Under the pieces are notes generated by a model that made no database searches, had not been told where the DNA came from, and was given only the letters and a program-made list of their open reading frames with translations. A program made the position numbers and the translations under genes. A stretch of DNA of 64,000 nucleotides from Rhynchopus euleeides (Eukaryota > Euglenozoa > Diplonemea > Diplonemida > Diplonemidae): assembly GCA_963210315.1 (NCBI GenBank), contig OY723285.1, positions 124,001 to 188,000 of the forward strand, given 5' to 3'. This document shows positions 22,099-31,570 of the stretch, in pieces. Positions within the stretch are counted from its first letter, which is position 1. Each line of letters begins with the position of its first letter.

Positions 22099-23445
22099 TC
22101 ACTGCCTGTTGCCCCCCCTCCTGCTCCGCTGGCTGGTGGGGTGGCCCTGCTGCGGCTGTGGCTGCGAGCCGCGTTGCTGTTGTTGTTGATGCTGATGCTG
22201 TGGGTGGTGCGTGGCTGGCGTCTGGGGGGTGCGTGGCTGGCGGGCCCGTGCCTTCTCCTTTGCCGCCCGGAGGTACGGAGGAATCTCCGGCTTCCCGAAG
22301 AATTCCTCCTCCATCGCGGAGGCCGCCTCCCATCCGCCCCCCAACACGCCCTCGTTGAGGGCTTCCAGCCTGCAGAACTGGTTCTGCATCAGCCGGACCA
22401 GGAGGTCGTCGTAGTCCTCCGGCTCCTGCAGCGACGGCAGGCTCGTCATGATGAGGTTGATATCCCTCATCCGGGCCTGCGCCTCGTGGGCCTGCGGGCG
22501 CAGGGCACCCCCCGCCCGGGCCCCCAGCAGGGCGTCGTAGCGGCGCAGCTGGTGCAGGTGCACCAGCCCCAGCGTGGCCTCGTCCGCGTGCCACCACTCG
22601 TCCACGTCCAGGGGGTTGAGAGCCCCGGCGCCCCTGCGGCTGTCGCTGCTGCCGGCTACGCTGCCGGCCCCGTCCCGCTGCTCCGGCTTTCCGGCCCTCG
22701 GTGCTCCGGCGCCGGCTCCGGAGCCCGTCCCGTTTCCCCGCAGGCGGGCCAGCTCCGCCTGGAGGTCCGCCACCTCCCGCATCCGCCGCACCTCCTCCCG
22801 GAGGGAAGCCACCTCGTCCTGGGGGGCTGCAGCCCGGCTCGCACCTGCCTCAGCCCTTACCCTCGCGTGCTCCGCGAGGGCCGTCTCCCGCTGGGCCTTG
22901 GACCGCTCCTCCATCACCAACGCGGCGTTCCGCGTCTTCTCCCTCTCAAGGGCCAGCTCCGCCTCGAGGCGGGCTCTCACCTCCGCGTGCCTGGCGGACT
23001 CCTCGGCGACCATGGCCCGCGCCTGCGCCTCCGTGACGGCATTTGAGGCCGCCGCCTCCACCGACGCCACCTTCGCGTCCGACTCCGCCCCCGTCACCCG
23101 CTGTGCCGCAGCGGATTCCACCTTCGCCGCATGCGCCGCTGCATTCGCGGATGCGATGTGCATCCCCGCCGCCGCCTCCGCGTTGGCGGCCCTCGTAGCC
23201 GCCCCCGCCTCCACCCCCGCCGCGTGCACCCTCGCGTGCGCCTCCACCTGCGTGGCCCGGATGTCGGCCCCCGCGACCTCGCGAGTGGCCACCTCGCGGG
23301 CGTTGGCGGTGGTCACTGCCGCCAGCGCCTGCCCCATCGCCATCCCGAAGTCGCCCGCCGGGAGGGGGGCGGACAAGGCATCCGGGTTGCCCGCGCCGCG
23401 CCCCACTCCGGACAGCACCAGCTCCGAGTTCTGCACGCCAGGCAT
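22099..23445 (-). CDS. Gag-like alanine-rich coiled-coil protein, retroelement copy 1
   Basis: 448 residues from an ATG at 23445. The N-terminal half is an alanine-rich heptad region; the C-terminal half has a conserved globular part (LNPLDVDEWWHADEATLG) and a Gln/His-rich basic tail. It has no zinc knuckle. By position (first gene of the element) and composition it is the particle-forming protein. It is almost the same as the protein at 39884-41227 apart from the His/Gln tail. Confidence 0.85.
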   Translation of the reverse strand: MPGVQNSELVLSGVGRGAGNPDALSAPLPAGDFGMAMGQALAAVTTANAREVATREVAGADIRATQVEAHARVHAAGVEAGAATRAANAEAAAGMHIASANAAAHAAKVESAAAQRVTGAESDAKVASVEAAASNAVTEAQARAMVAEESARHAEVRARLEAELALEREKTRNAALVMEERSKAQRETALAEHARVRAEAGASRAAAPQDEVASLREEVRRMREVADLQAELARLRGNGTGSGAGAGAPRAGKPEQRDGAGSVAGSSDSRRGAGALNPLDVDEWWHADEATLGLVHLHQLRRYDALLGARAGGALRPQAHEAQARMRDINLIMTSLPSLQEPEDYDDLLVRLMQNQFCRLEALNEGVLGGGWEAASAMEEEFFGKPEIPPYLRAAKEKARARQPRTPQTPATHHPQHQHQQQQQRGSQPQPQQGHPTSQRSRRGGNRQ

Positions 23446-23514
23446 CGGATATGTCGGGGGTTAAAGGGTGGAGTAAAGAGAAGGGAGTAGGTGGGAGTGT
23501 TGAACCACGAAAAT

Positions 23515-23656
23515 ATTTTTCGTTGAACGCAGCCAAATATAAGGCCTAACCTGTTTTGGCGCACGGGTGTGATGACAAAAGGGAAAAGTGCTAGCACGAA
23601 CATGATGTTGGTCTTCTGGTTATGTCTGGTTTCTTAGAACACTTAACGTGTATGCA
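23515..23656. repeat. Repeat A1 of retroelement copy 1
   Basis: Starts tttttcgttgaacgcagcca and ends acttaacgtgtatgcaa. It is the same sequence as 41300-41437 (A1 of copy 2) and 36799-36936 (A2 of copy 2), and marks the element's 5' boundary. Confidence 0.9.
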
Positions 23657-24111
23657 AGAAAAAAACACAGGGAGGGGGAGGAGGCGCACCTCGTTGGCCT
23701 GAGGCTCGCCACGACGCACCCAGGCCAACAATCACAAGGTCCTCACATCCTGAATGCCGACTCGCTCCATCCTTCAGGAAAAATACCTGACGAGGCCCTG
23801 CCGGGAGGCCGAGAGGATGTCGCATTGGAAGGCCAAAACTGCAACCAGAACGCGGCTCCTCACACGTGCCGTTTGCTTTTGGCTGGAGCTTCAGGGAGGC
23901 AGCGCCACAGCAACACGCTGTCAAGTGTTTGAGAGAGAGAGAGAGAGAGCGGGGGGGGAGGTGCGAGTATTCTCGTTCCGGGGATATTCGCACCTTGAAG
24001 CATACGAGAGAGAGAGAGAGAGGGGGGGGGGGAGAGAGACAGAAGAGGATGTGGCCAAATCAAAAGAGAAACCTGACAGCAGTAGGTAGAGGGACTGAGC
24101 AAATGAGCAAG

Positions 24112-24158
24112 CCCGCCGACCTTGCAGGGGCCGTTGGAAAGGCAGCAAGGTCGGCGGG
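24112..24158. repeat. 14-bp perfect hairpin
   Basis: cccgccgaccttgc and gcaaggtcggcggg flank 19 bases. It lies in gene-free DNA just left of the fold-back transposon derivative. Confidence 0.8.
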
Positions 24159-24199
24159 ACAAAACACAAAGACATACCCATCACAAAAGGGGGGGGGGG

Positions 24200-25353
24200 C
24201 TAGGGGGGGTCAAATGCCACCCTTTTACGTGGACAAACACGATTTTTCAAAAAACCGGCGCAGAGGCCCCAAAGCCCCCGTAAACCCTCCAAACCCCCCC
24301 AGATCGGTCCGGAAACCCATCGAACCCCACTTTTCCACCATTCCGGGCACCTCAGGTGCCCGAATTGGGGTACCTAAATTTTGTGCCACCGTTTGGTACC
24401 GGACAGTGCCACTGTGTGGGAGGTTGGAAAAGAAAATGCCCCAACACACCACATCTGAGGGTTGCAATGCATGTTGCTTGCCAACCACGTCATCCGGTGG
24501 GTGTCAGGCGCTATGTAGGTGGCATTAGCCAGGTCTTCGATGAGTTCTGGCTTGTATATGTACCTCCCTGCCACCATGCACCGGGAGGCTGCCTGTAGGT
24601 ACGGAACAAGTCCAGATGGTCGTGTGATTCCTGTGCAGCAGTGCTCCACAACCGGGATGTGTTGACAACGACTGTTGCAACACGAGCTGTACATTCCGGG
24701 AACACACGAAGTGCGCTGTCGTGGTACCCATTGTGCCAGAATTGGTAGTTGCTGCGGTCTACTTTGCCTGGCCCAAGAGCACTGGTACTGAACGGTGCAA
24801 TATGCGTGGCGAGGTGAATGCAACGGAAGGGCGCAAAGTCAATACAGCTCTCGGATGGCGGGTGGTGGTGCCACTAGTGTGTGACGTTCACTCGAGGATA
24901 CAACGCATCACAATGAATCAGCAACCGTGGACCGAGTACAATACGCTCTCTGTGGCTGGTGTGGGGGACAAAGGCAGTGCCTGTGCCGCAGGCAGGGAGG
25001 TACATATACAAGCCAGAACACATCGAAGACCTGGCTCATGCCACCTACATAGCGCCTGACACCCACCGGATGACGTGGTTGGCAAGCAACATGCATTGCA
25101 ACCCTCAGATGTGGTGTGTTGGGGCATTTTCTTTTCCAACCTCCCACACAGTGGCACTGTCCGGTACCAAACGGTGGCACAAAATTTAGGTACCCCAATT
25201 CGGGCACCTGAGGTACCCGGAATGGTGGAAAAGTGGGGTTCGATGGGTTTCCGGACCGATCTGGGGGGGTTTGGAGGGTTTACGGGGGCTTTGGGGCCTC
25301 TGCGCCGGTTTTTTGAAAAATCGTGTTTGTCACCCCCATTTGACCCCCCCTAG
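24200..25353. mobile_element. Fold-back derivative of the SAP-domain DDE transposon
   Basis: Ends are ctag followed by a G run and tcaaatg, inverted at 25353. The arms (about 24200-24600 and 25000-25353) are both made from the 3' end of the transposase gene plus the terminal inverted repeat, so the C-terminal coding sequence appears inverted on the left and direct on the right. The two outermost ends are the two different end variants found on the full element at 49491-52162: long with ccacccttttacgtgg at the left, short with gggggtga at the right. It is non-autonomous. Confidence 0.85.
24635..25060 (+). pseudogene. Relic of transposase C-terminal half
   Basis: Translated pieces match the intact transposase at 49744-51867: AVLHNRDVL, RELYIPG, PELVVAAVYFAW, LRGEMN as MRGEVN, the SAP start TEYNTLSVAG, and AGRYIYKPEHIEDL in place of GGKYIIKPKLIEDL. 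Frameshifts and deletions separate the pieces. Confidence 0.8.
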
Positions 25354-25368
25354 GCATACAGTGCAAAC

Positions 25369-25457
25369 GATAATTATTATCGCATACGATAATTATTATC
25401 GTACTCCCATTATCGTATATTATCGTATACGATAATATACGATAATGGTGCGATAAT
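25369..25457. repeat. AT-rich nested palindromes
   Basis: Tandem and inverted copies of cgataattattatcg and tatcgtatacgata form several overlapping perfect palindromes right beside the fold-back element. The local composition is strikingly unlike the GC-rich surroundings. Confidence 0.85.
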
Positions 25458-25846
25458 TTTTTTGAGATTTTCGGAAAACCAGAAATCAGCCCAGAACACA
25501 TTGAAAAAGTGGTAAAAGTGGAGCCGGAAGCTGCCATTTTTGCTTCTTTGAATTATTGGTGACGGGGGGCTTCACTCAGAAGTGTAGAATGTCCCTCACA
25601 AATGGGTGGCAGACACAACACACATAGTGCCATGACATGCGCAGCACTATGTCTGTCTGGGGCATCCTGTCAATGAAGCTGGCACCGTTGGAAGAAGTTT
25701 CAGGCACAGGGGGGCGGAGAGGTTACAGGATACTGCCACGCACATCCGTGACACTCATTTGCGTGTGCGCTCTCGACCCGTGTGTCTATCGCTATGTTGT
25801 GACTGCATCGCCATCACCCTCCACAGGAAACACCAGGGATCAAAAA

Positions 25847-26215
25847 ATGTCTCGTCGTCGTAGGATAAAAGACGACACAACAACGGAGGATGACGCAGAG
25901 GAAGATGATGACGGCGATGACGAGGAAGAGGGCAGTGATGAGGACGAGCCGGACCAGAAACGCCGTCGCGTCACGGGGGGGAAGGACAAGAAGCCCTCAG
26001 CGAAAAAGGCGGCCGTGAAAAAGCCACCCCCAAAGAAGCCAGCAGCGAGGCTAGGGGGGGGGGCGGGGTGTTGGCGAGCGGCGTGCAAAATGCACGAAGC
26101 AACGGGAGCACCACAGTGGGCCCACAGTTGGGGCCCACAGGACCGGCAGGGGCAGGAAGGGTGTGTGGGGGGGGGGGGGGAAAGAGGAGGGAACACAGGC
26201 AGGACACGATCCTAG
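25847..26215 (+). CDS. Possible small acidic-basic nuclear-type protein
   Basis: The only plausible plus-strand frame of the middle region. From the ATG at 25847 it reads a basic start (MSRRRRIKDD), about 35 mostly acidic residues, then a lysine/proline-rich stretch (KKPSAKKAAVKKPPPKKPAA). That resembles disordered nuclear or chromatin proteins. After about residue 66 the frame enters poly-G sequence and loses any such character, so the true 3' end may be an intron boundary or the ORF may be chance. It has no recognisable domain, and a position opposite to every other gene makes me cautious. Confidence 0.3.
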   Translation: MSRRRRIKDDTTTEDDAEEDDDGDDEEEGSDEDEPDQKRRRVTGGKDKKPSAKKAAVKKPPPKKPAARLGGGAGCWRAACKMHEATGAPQWAHSWGPQDRQGQEGCVGGGGERGGNTGRTRS

Positions 26216-26697
26216 GATGATGACAGACACCCGGCGGCGAGGTATTCCTCGGGGCTCGGTGTGCATGGTTCATTGCCAGGCAGGGGGGGGGGGTGTTTTC
26301 CGGGAGTATAGTTATTGACGGCCTGCCTGAAGTTCCCGAGACGGGGGTGGATGTATTTTCTTCCAAAATGGAACACTATCGACACATGTCACTCAACACG
26401 GGGGAATGGGGAGGGGAGAGGTTGTGGTGAAACGCACACACCTCGACCTGTGATGAGGTGAGATGTGGCTCTGCAATTACGGCACTACGCGTGCCGTAAA
26501 CTCAAATCGGACCTGCGTTCTCTGTGTTCCATTTCCTCCTTCATTGCATGAGGCTACAAAAAAAATCACAATCTCGGGTTCCTTCTCCGCTCCGTGCCTA
26601 ACTGGCAGTGCCAGTGTTTTTTTTGACACACCTCTCAGTCTGTTGTCACATCGTAAATATTCTGCATCACTGAGGGCGAAGAGGACGCCTCCCCCCC

Positions 26698-26805
26698 TGG
26701 GGGTCTTCGCTGGTCGTTAGCCTTCGTCAATCTTCGTCAGTTTTCAGCTAATTCAACAGGAAATACACCAAAATGCACTGACGACCATCCCGTAGCGAAG
26801 ACCCC
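26698..26805. mobile_element. Miniature inverted-repeat element, family 2
   Basis: ggggtcttcgctggtcgtta at the left end is answered by acgaccatcccgtagcgaag plus acccc at the right; the core has aaatacaccaaaatgcac as in the copies at 17684, 31070 and 42671. Confidence 0.75.
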
Positions 26806-26812
26806 CCCCCCC

Positions 26813-27594
26813 CATGGTGTGAAATAAGGGCTAACCCCAAACCCCAAACCCCACCCCCCCGGACCCCAAACACCAAGCGCCCTTACTGTTACCAGTCGCA
26901 CACGCACACAGACCGGAGGCCGAACGCACCCGAGTGCAGGAAAAAAATGTCCTCGGGCCAGAGGCCCGAGGCCTTTTTTTCCTGCTCGAGTGCAGTTGAG
27001 GCCGACTCGGGGTGCAGGTGATGGTGTCTTGCCATCACCCGGCACTTTCGGCACATCTAGGTGCGTGCGGGCTGAGACGGCAGCTGTGGCTGTGTGTGGG
27101 TGCTGAACGCAGATGGCCCGAATCCACCCAGACAGGGCACTGGGCAGGACCTGGGTGTGGGTGGGCTGAGCCTGACAGTCTGGCTGGATGTCACATTGTG
27201 GGGTGGTCGGGTGTGGGTGCCTGGATCCAGTCACTGGTGTGAGACTGGTGAAGACTGTGAGAAGGGACGTGGAACAGCCCACAGCCAGATCCAGGCTGTT
27301 TCTGTGGCGGACAGTGTACTAGGCACACTGCACTCCAACCTTGAAGGGCACATTATTGCACTGCAGGGATCCCCACACTTGCACCGCAGTGCAAGCATGA
27401 GACCTGGAGTGCAATATTGTGCGACTGCGGGTGCGAAACTGCACTGGATGTCCTGGCAAGTCAGAGACCACGCCCACATCCTTGTCCCAGCCCCTTTTGG
27501 GTGGGGTTGACCTGGTCAACCCCACCCACCCGCCTGAGAAATAAGGCTAACCCCAACCCCAAACCCCACGGCCCGATTCTTATTTCACACCATG
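26813..27594. mobile_element. Possible 782-bp non-autonomous element with 16-bp inverted ends
   Basis: catggtgtgaaataag at 26813-26828 is repeated exactly inverted at 27579-27594; inside both ends lie runs of ctaaccccaaacccc type. C runs flank both sides, so a target duplication cannot be read. It contains the hairpin at 26937-26984. No coding potential. Confidence 0.55.
26937..26984. repeat. Hairpin with 22-bp arms
   Basis: caggaaaaaaatgtcctcgg and ccgaggcctttttttcctg pair with one or two mismatches around a short loop. The shape (GC stem plus T run) imitates a terminator, but it sits inside a putative element rather than at a gene end. Confidence 0.75.
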
Positions 27595-27888
27595 CCCCCC
27601 CCTCTCTCTTTAGACTTACTCGTCCACCGAGAGTGGATGGGATGGGGGAGAGACACAAACAATATTAATGCGTGGCAGTCTGAAACCTACCCCCCCCCCC
27701 ATAGAGCACGGCTCGCGCTGGCACGGCACCTATTGATACTTTCGCACTTTGTTTGGGGGGCATTTTTTGTTCGGGGGGGGGCAGGCTCCAGGGGGAATTA
27801 TCGATTTCGTTATTATTGTGTCGTGTGGCGTGGGAGATCTCACGCCCCAATTTTCGGGCTTGCGACAAAAAAAAAGGGTGTCAGTGGA

Positions 27889-27977
27889 GGCTTTCGCTCA
27901 GAAGTGCAGCAAAAAGTGAAGCCGCCTCACAACAAAAGGAGACAAGACTGACACAGTTTGACACACAGAGCGAAGCC
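27889..27977. mobile_element. Miniature inverted-repeat element, family 1
   Basis: Ends ggctttcgctc and gagcgaagcc are inverted; the core carries cagaagtgcagcaaaaagtg and tgacacagtttgacacac. The copy at 34632-34724 is the same over nearly its full length; 53361-53472 is a diverged copy and 35085-35131 a partial one. Confidence 0.8.
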
Positions 27978-30510
27978 CCCCCCAGTGGTTTCTTTCTTTC
28001 TTTGTGTGTGTGTGGAGGGGTGGATAGGGGGAGGCATTCTTTCGTGTTTCCCCCCCCCCCCGCCTTTCATCTTCTGTTGGCAGGGGTGAAAAAAGAACAC
28101 ACGAACAGCACCCGACAGCTCGGCACGACCCCCCTCGAGGGGAAAAAATGAAGAGGAGAATTGGAAACTGCCTTGCTGAGGGGGGGCGGCGTGGGGTGAG
28201 GCGTCTTTCGCTCTCCGTGCCACACAACTGCTTCAGAACAACGGCGAGAGCAGCGCCCCGTCCTGCACGTCTGAGTGGAGCCCCACCCACCCGATCCTCC
28301 CCTCCGGCCCTTCCTTCTTCTCCACGCCAGACGAGTATCGCTGCCACAACGGACATCGTCCATGTATGGCATTCAGCCTTCCCAACAACGAATGTTGCCA
28401 CGCAATGTCCGAAAAAGGCAGTGTGGCAGCGAGGTGCGTCTCGGGACACGCGTATTGCGTGCATGTATGGCAAGAGTAGACGGTGGAAGAATATTCGTGA
28501 GAGGGAAAAAAAAACTTCGATGTGTTGGCTCGCGTGTTAACTTTAGTTGCAAGATTGTTGGGCCCCCACAGCACGACACAGAAACAGCGGACAGTGGGTA
28601 TAGCCGCAGCTGTCACCGCGAGTTGGTTGTGATGAACTTATCATGGCCAACAGCAGCACTGTCTGGTGGACGATCATGCTCCACATTCATTAGGCCACAC
28701 AGAGAAAGATTTTGATCAGAGGAGTTTGCGGTATCGTTGTGTGCTCGCAGTATGCCACCCGCGACGACACAAGAGAGTAGGTCTGCGCGGACATGACGCA
28801 TGTGTATCGAAGGCCTGCCTGAGCCTCGTTAGGTGCCTGTTTTCGGTCGAGACGACCTGCCGCAGGACGACACACATCACATCGTCCGCCCCGGCAGATT
28901 CGCATAACAATACAGTACAAGACAACAAGCAGCGCAGTTGCAAGCTTGGTTGGTTGTTGGATAATGCACGCCCAGCGCAGCTGGACGACACTATTCCCGT
29001 GAGTTCATGTTGGGCAAGAGGATAAAGAAGTACAAGGGCGAGTCCTTTGCTGACATTCCGCCCGATGGTAAAAAATTAGCAGAGCGAGGGCACGGTCTGA
29101 TACGCGATGACTGATGGAATAGATAGGCTTTGCAATCACCGGCAATGCGTCCATCAGCCGCGGACCGGTGGCAGCAAATGTCCTGCACTGACGACACGCC
29201 GCCCCGCCGTGGTGCTGGGAACATTCCCGCACCACAAACTGAGACGCTGTCACAGCAGGGAGTTTCGTTCATCTGTTTTATAGGCAACTGCCATTTTTTG
29301 GCTTTTGCTGATCGTGATGGTGTGCGTTGTGCATTCAGAGACGTTTTCTTTGACAGTCAGCCCATCGAAAACGATGCGTGCGGGTCTGGGTTGTGGGTTG
29401 GGTAGAGGTGGGTGACGGTAGGAGTTGGCTCAGAATTGTACCTGAGATGAGGGTGTCGCAGTGTGAGAAAGACGATCATCACGAGACTAAGCGAACGGGA
29501 AAAGCGCGTGGTGTCTGAAAAATCGAACCGGAAGAGCGGCAGAGCCTCCTTTGGAAACCACGAAACACACAACGCAGGGTGGGATGGGGCCTTCTCGCCC
29601 TCTCAAGCCGCACATAACACCACAGGTTTGACACAGTGTCACACTGAGGCGAAAGGCACCACCACCACCACCACCCCTAAGTGAAGACCCCGTGAATACT
29701 TGACGATTTGAACGATTTTTTGCCACTTTTATGACTCTTGAGCAGCCCGGGGGTGCAGAGAGAGAGAGGGGCAGCTGTTGCAGGTTCTTCTCTCGCCATT
29801 TATCGCTGTCGTCATGTCGCCTCCGCACCCAAGCTGGTGCCCAGCCACCTGCTGGGGTGCGATGCAATCTCCACAGGGGGGGGGGGGGGGGGGGGGAACA
29901 CACACGCCTGAAACCAAGGAGGGGGTAGAGACAGCAGGGGTGAGAGGGCCCCGCTCAGAAGTGCAGATACAGCGGAGATGTGACTCAGGGAGACAACACG
30001 CTGCCACAGTTACGGCACAGAGAAGGCCCCCGCTCCCTGTAGGATATTCGCTTGTTCTGGGGGTTGGGGGGCGAGTGTTGTGCCATGCATTGGCCGCAAC
30101 ACTGGAGGTGTCGGGCACAGCGTGGCTTCGGTACATTGCACTATATAGCCCTGTTGTGTCTTCACTCAGAACTGCAAAAGAGATTGTCACCGTCCCCTTG
30201 GACACAGAGGTAGGCAAGGTGATACAGTACAGCCAGTCACAGAGACATATGTCGGTGTTAACGTTGTCAGTAACGTGGCGGGCGCCCCCGTGGCATGCAC
30301 ACAGGGGGTGCATTGAAATCGTACTCCCTTCGCTTCTCCCTCGAGGGTGGAGCAGAAACAAGACAGATGCAGTACGCTGGGTGGAGTGGCTGGATGGGGA
30401 GGGTGTCAGAAAGGTAGAATTGGTTTGTTCCACGGTATTGAAAATCCACTCGTGGGGGGGAGGGGAGGGAGGTGGGAGGAACTGGTGGGGGCAGGGGATG
30501 ATTTTTCGTG
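27978..30510. other. Gene-free stretch
   Basis: No coding region, element end or RNA gene could be supported. Notable only for a run of about 19 G at 29876-29894 and partial family-1 words (cagaagtgcag) near 29958. Confidence 0.45.
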
Positions 30511-30675
30511 CACGGTGGCACGGTCAGGGTGGGAGACCATCGCGGGAGACCGTTTTTCGGGAGACCAAAGGGTATCCCGCTGGGAGAACAATATGCTCTC
30601 CCAGGTGGGATACCGTTTGGTCTCCCGAAAAAACGGTCTCCCGCGATGGTCTCCCACCCTGACCGTGCCACCGTG
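30511..30675. mobile_element. 165-bp almost perfect palindrome, MITE-like
   Basis: Starts cacggtggcacggtcagggt and ends with the exact inverse; arms of about 80 bp pair with a handful of mismatches to a centre near 30592. The repeated words gggagacc and ggtatccc make internal sub-palindromes. It is non-coding and would fold completely in single-stranded form. Confidence 0.8.
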
Positions 30676-31069
30676 TGGGGTGTTGAATGTCCTGCAATGT
30701 GCGATGGCTGTGTTGTCCGTTTTCGCCAGGCACCACATTTCACCTCGGCTATGTCTACACAAAGGGAAGCCTGTTTGTGCAGTAGATCGATCCTGGGCAG
30801 TTGGGGGGTTGGGAGGGGGGGGGGGGGTCGAGGGGGTGGTATTCACTCAGGAGTGCAGAAAAAAGTGAGCAAAAATGACACTGAGACGATTGTCTCCACA
30901 CCAGGTTGCTCTGTGCACACCTCAATGCGTGATTGCAACTGAACTGCCAGGCCAGGGGATGAACATCAGAGGGGCCACGTCTTCGGATCCCTTGATGCAC
31001 GTGATTTCTGGTGGTCCTCAGAACGCGGTTTGCAGAACAGTGACCCGCTTCGCCGCGAACTGGAGACAA

Positions 31070-31187
31070 GGGTGTTCGCATCGAAAAGTCTTCGGAAAAG
31101 TTCGGCCATTTCCACCGAGAAATAGGAGGAAAATACACCAGAACGCACCGGTTTTCGGTACCGTCGGACGTAACGCGAAGAACCCCC
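31070..31187. mobile_element. Miniature inverted-repeat element, family 2
   Basis: Core ataggaggaaaatacaccag and gaacgcaccggttttcggta match the other family-2 copies; ends ggtgttcgca and cgcgaagaaccccc are imperfectly inverted. Confidence 0.65.
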
Positions 31188-31570
31188 AAGAGTGGTACAG
31201 TTCTCGCACAGAGATAAGAAGGCCTGAAGGCCTCCCACCCACCCTCGTGCTGTGTTCACACTCACCCGGTATCGCAAGACAAGAAAATCACACTACTTTT
31301 GCCACGCAACGCCCCACCGCACCACAGCAACACAGCAAAGAAGTGTTCAGAAAAGAACAGAACACGCCTATGACGTGGCTCAGATGCGGTGAAGGACTGG
31401 AGGATGGGTGGGGGACCAGGGGCAGGAACGCAACAAAAAGAGAGGACCGTACTGAGAGAGGGAAGGGGAAGGGGAAGGATATGGGGAGGGGGAGGGGGGC
31501 CGTAGTTTTGGATGACAATGAAATGTACAGGATTTTTCTCCGCGTGGGGTTCCCTTCCCCCAGCCCCTCC

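Larger units (their letters stand above)
20569..23656 (-). mobile_element. Tyrosine-recombinase retroelement, copy 1, 3'-deleted
   Basis: Nearly identical to 38366-41437 over its whole length. It keeps the 5' repeat A1 (about 23515-23656), the gag-like gene and the tyrosine recombinase, but loses the polymerase, RNase H and the 3' repeats. A 3' loss with an intact 5' end is unlike classical 5' truncation during reverse transcription and suggests a later deletion or recombination. Confidence 0.9.

Noticed and set aside
22141..23464. Alanine/leucine-rich plus-strand frames opposite the gag-like genes (also 39893-41246)
   Set aside because: Antisense readings of a GC-rich coding region; the minus-strand frames have conserved start, stop and globular part in both copies.
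20160..25060. CRISPR-like or prokaryotic defence interpretation of repeated blocks
   Set aside because: Repeats are not short, regularly spaced units with unique spacers, and the genome has spliceosomal introns.
26937..26984. Hairpin with T run as a transcription terminator
   Set aside because: Not at the end of any gene and inside a putative element; eukaryotic context.
28000..29700. Short open frames with Cys-rich or Ser-rich translations
   Set aside because: All are short, overlap each other on both strands, and lack any domain, signal peptide or repeat support.
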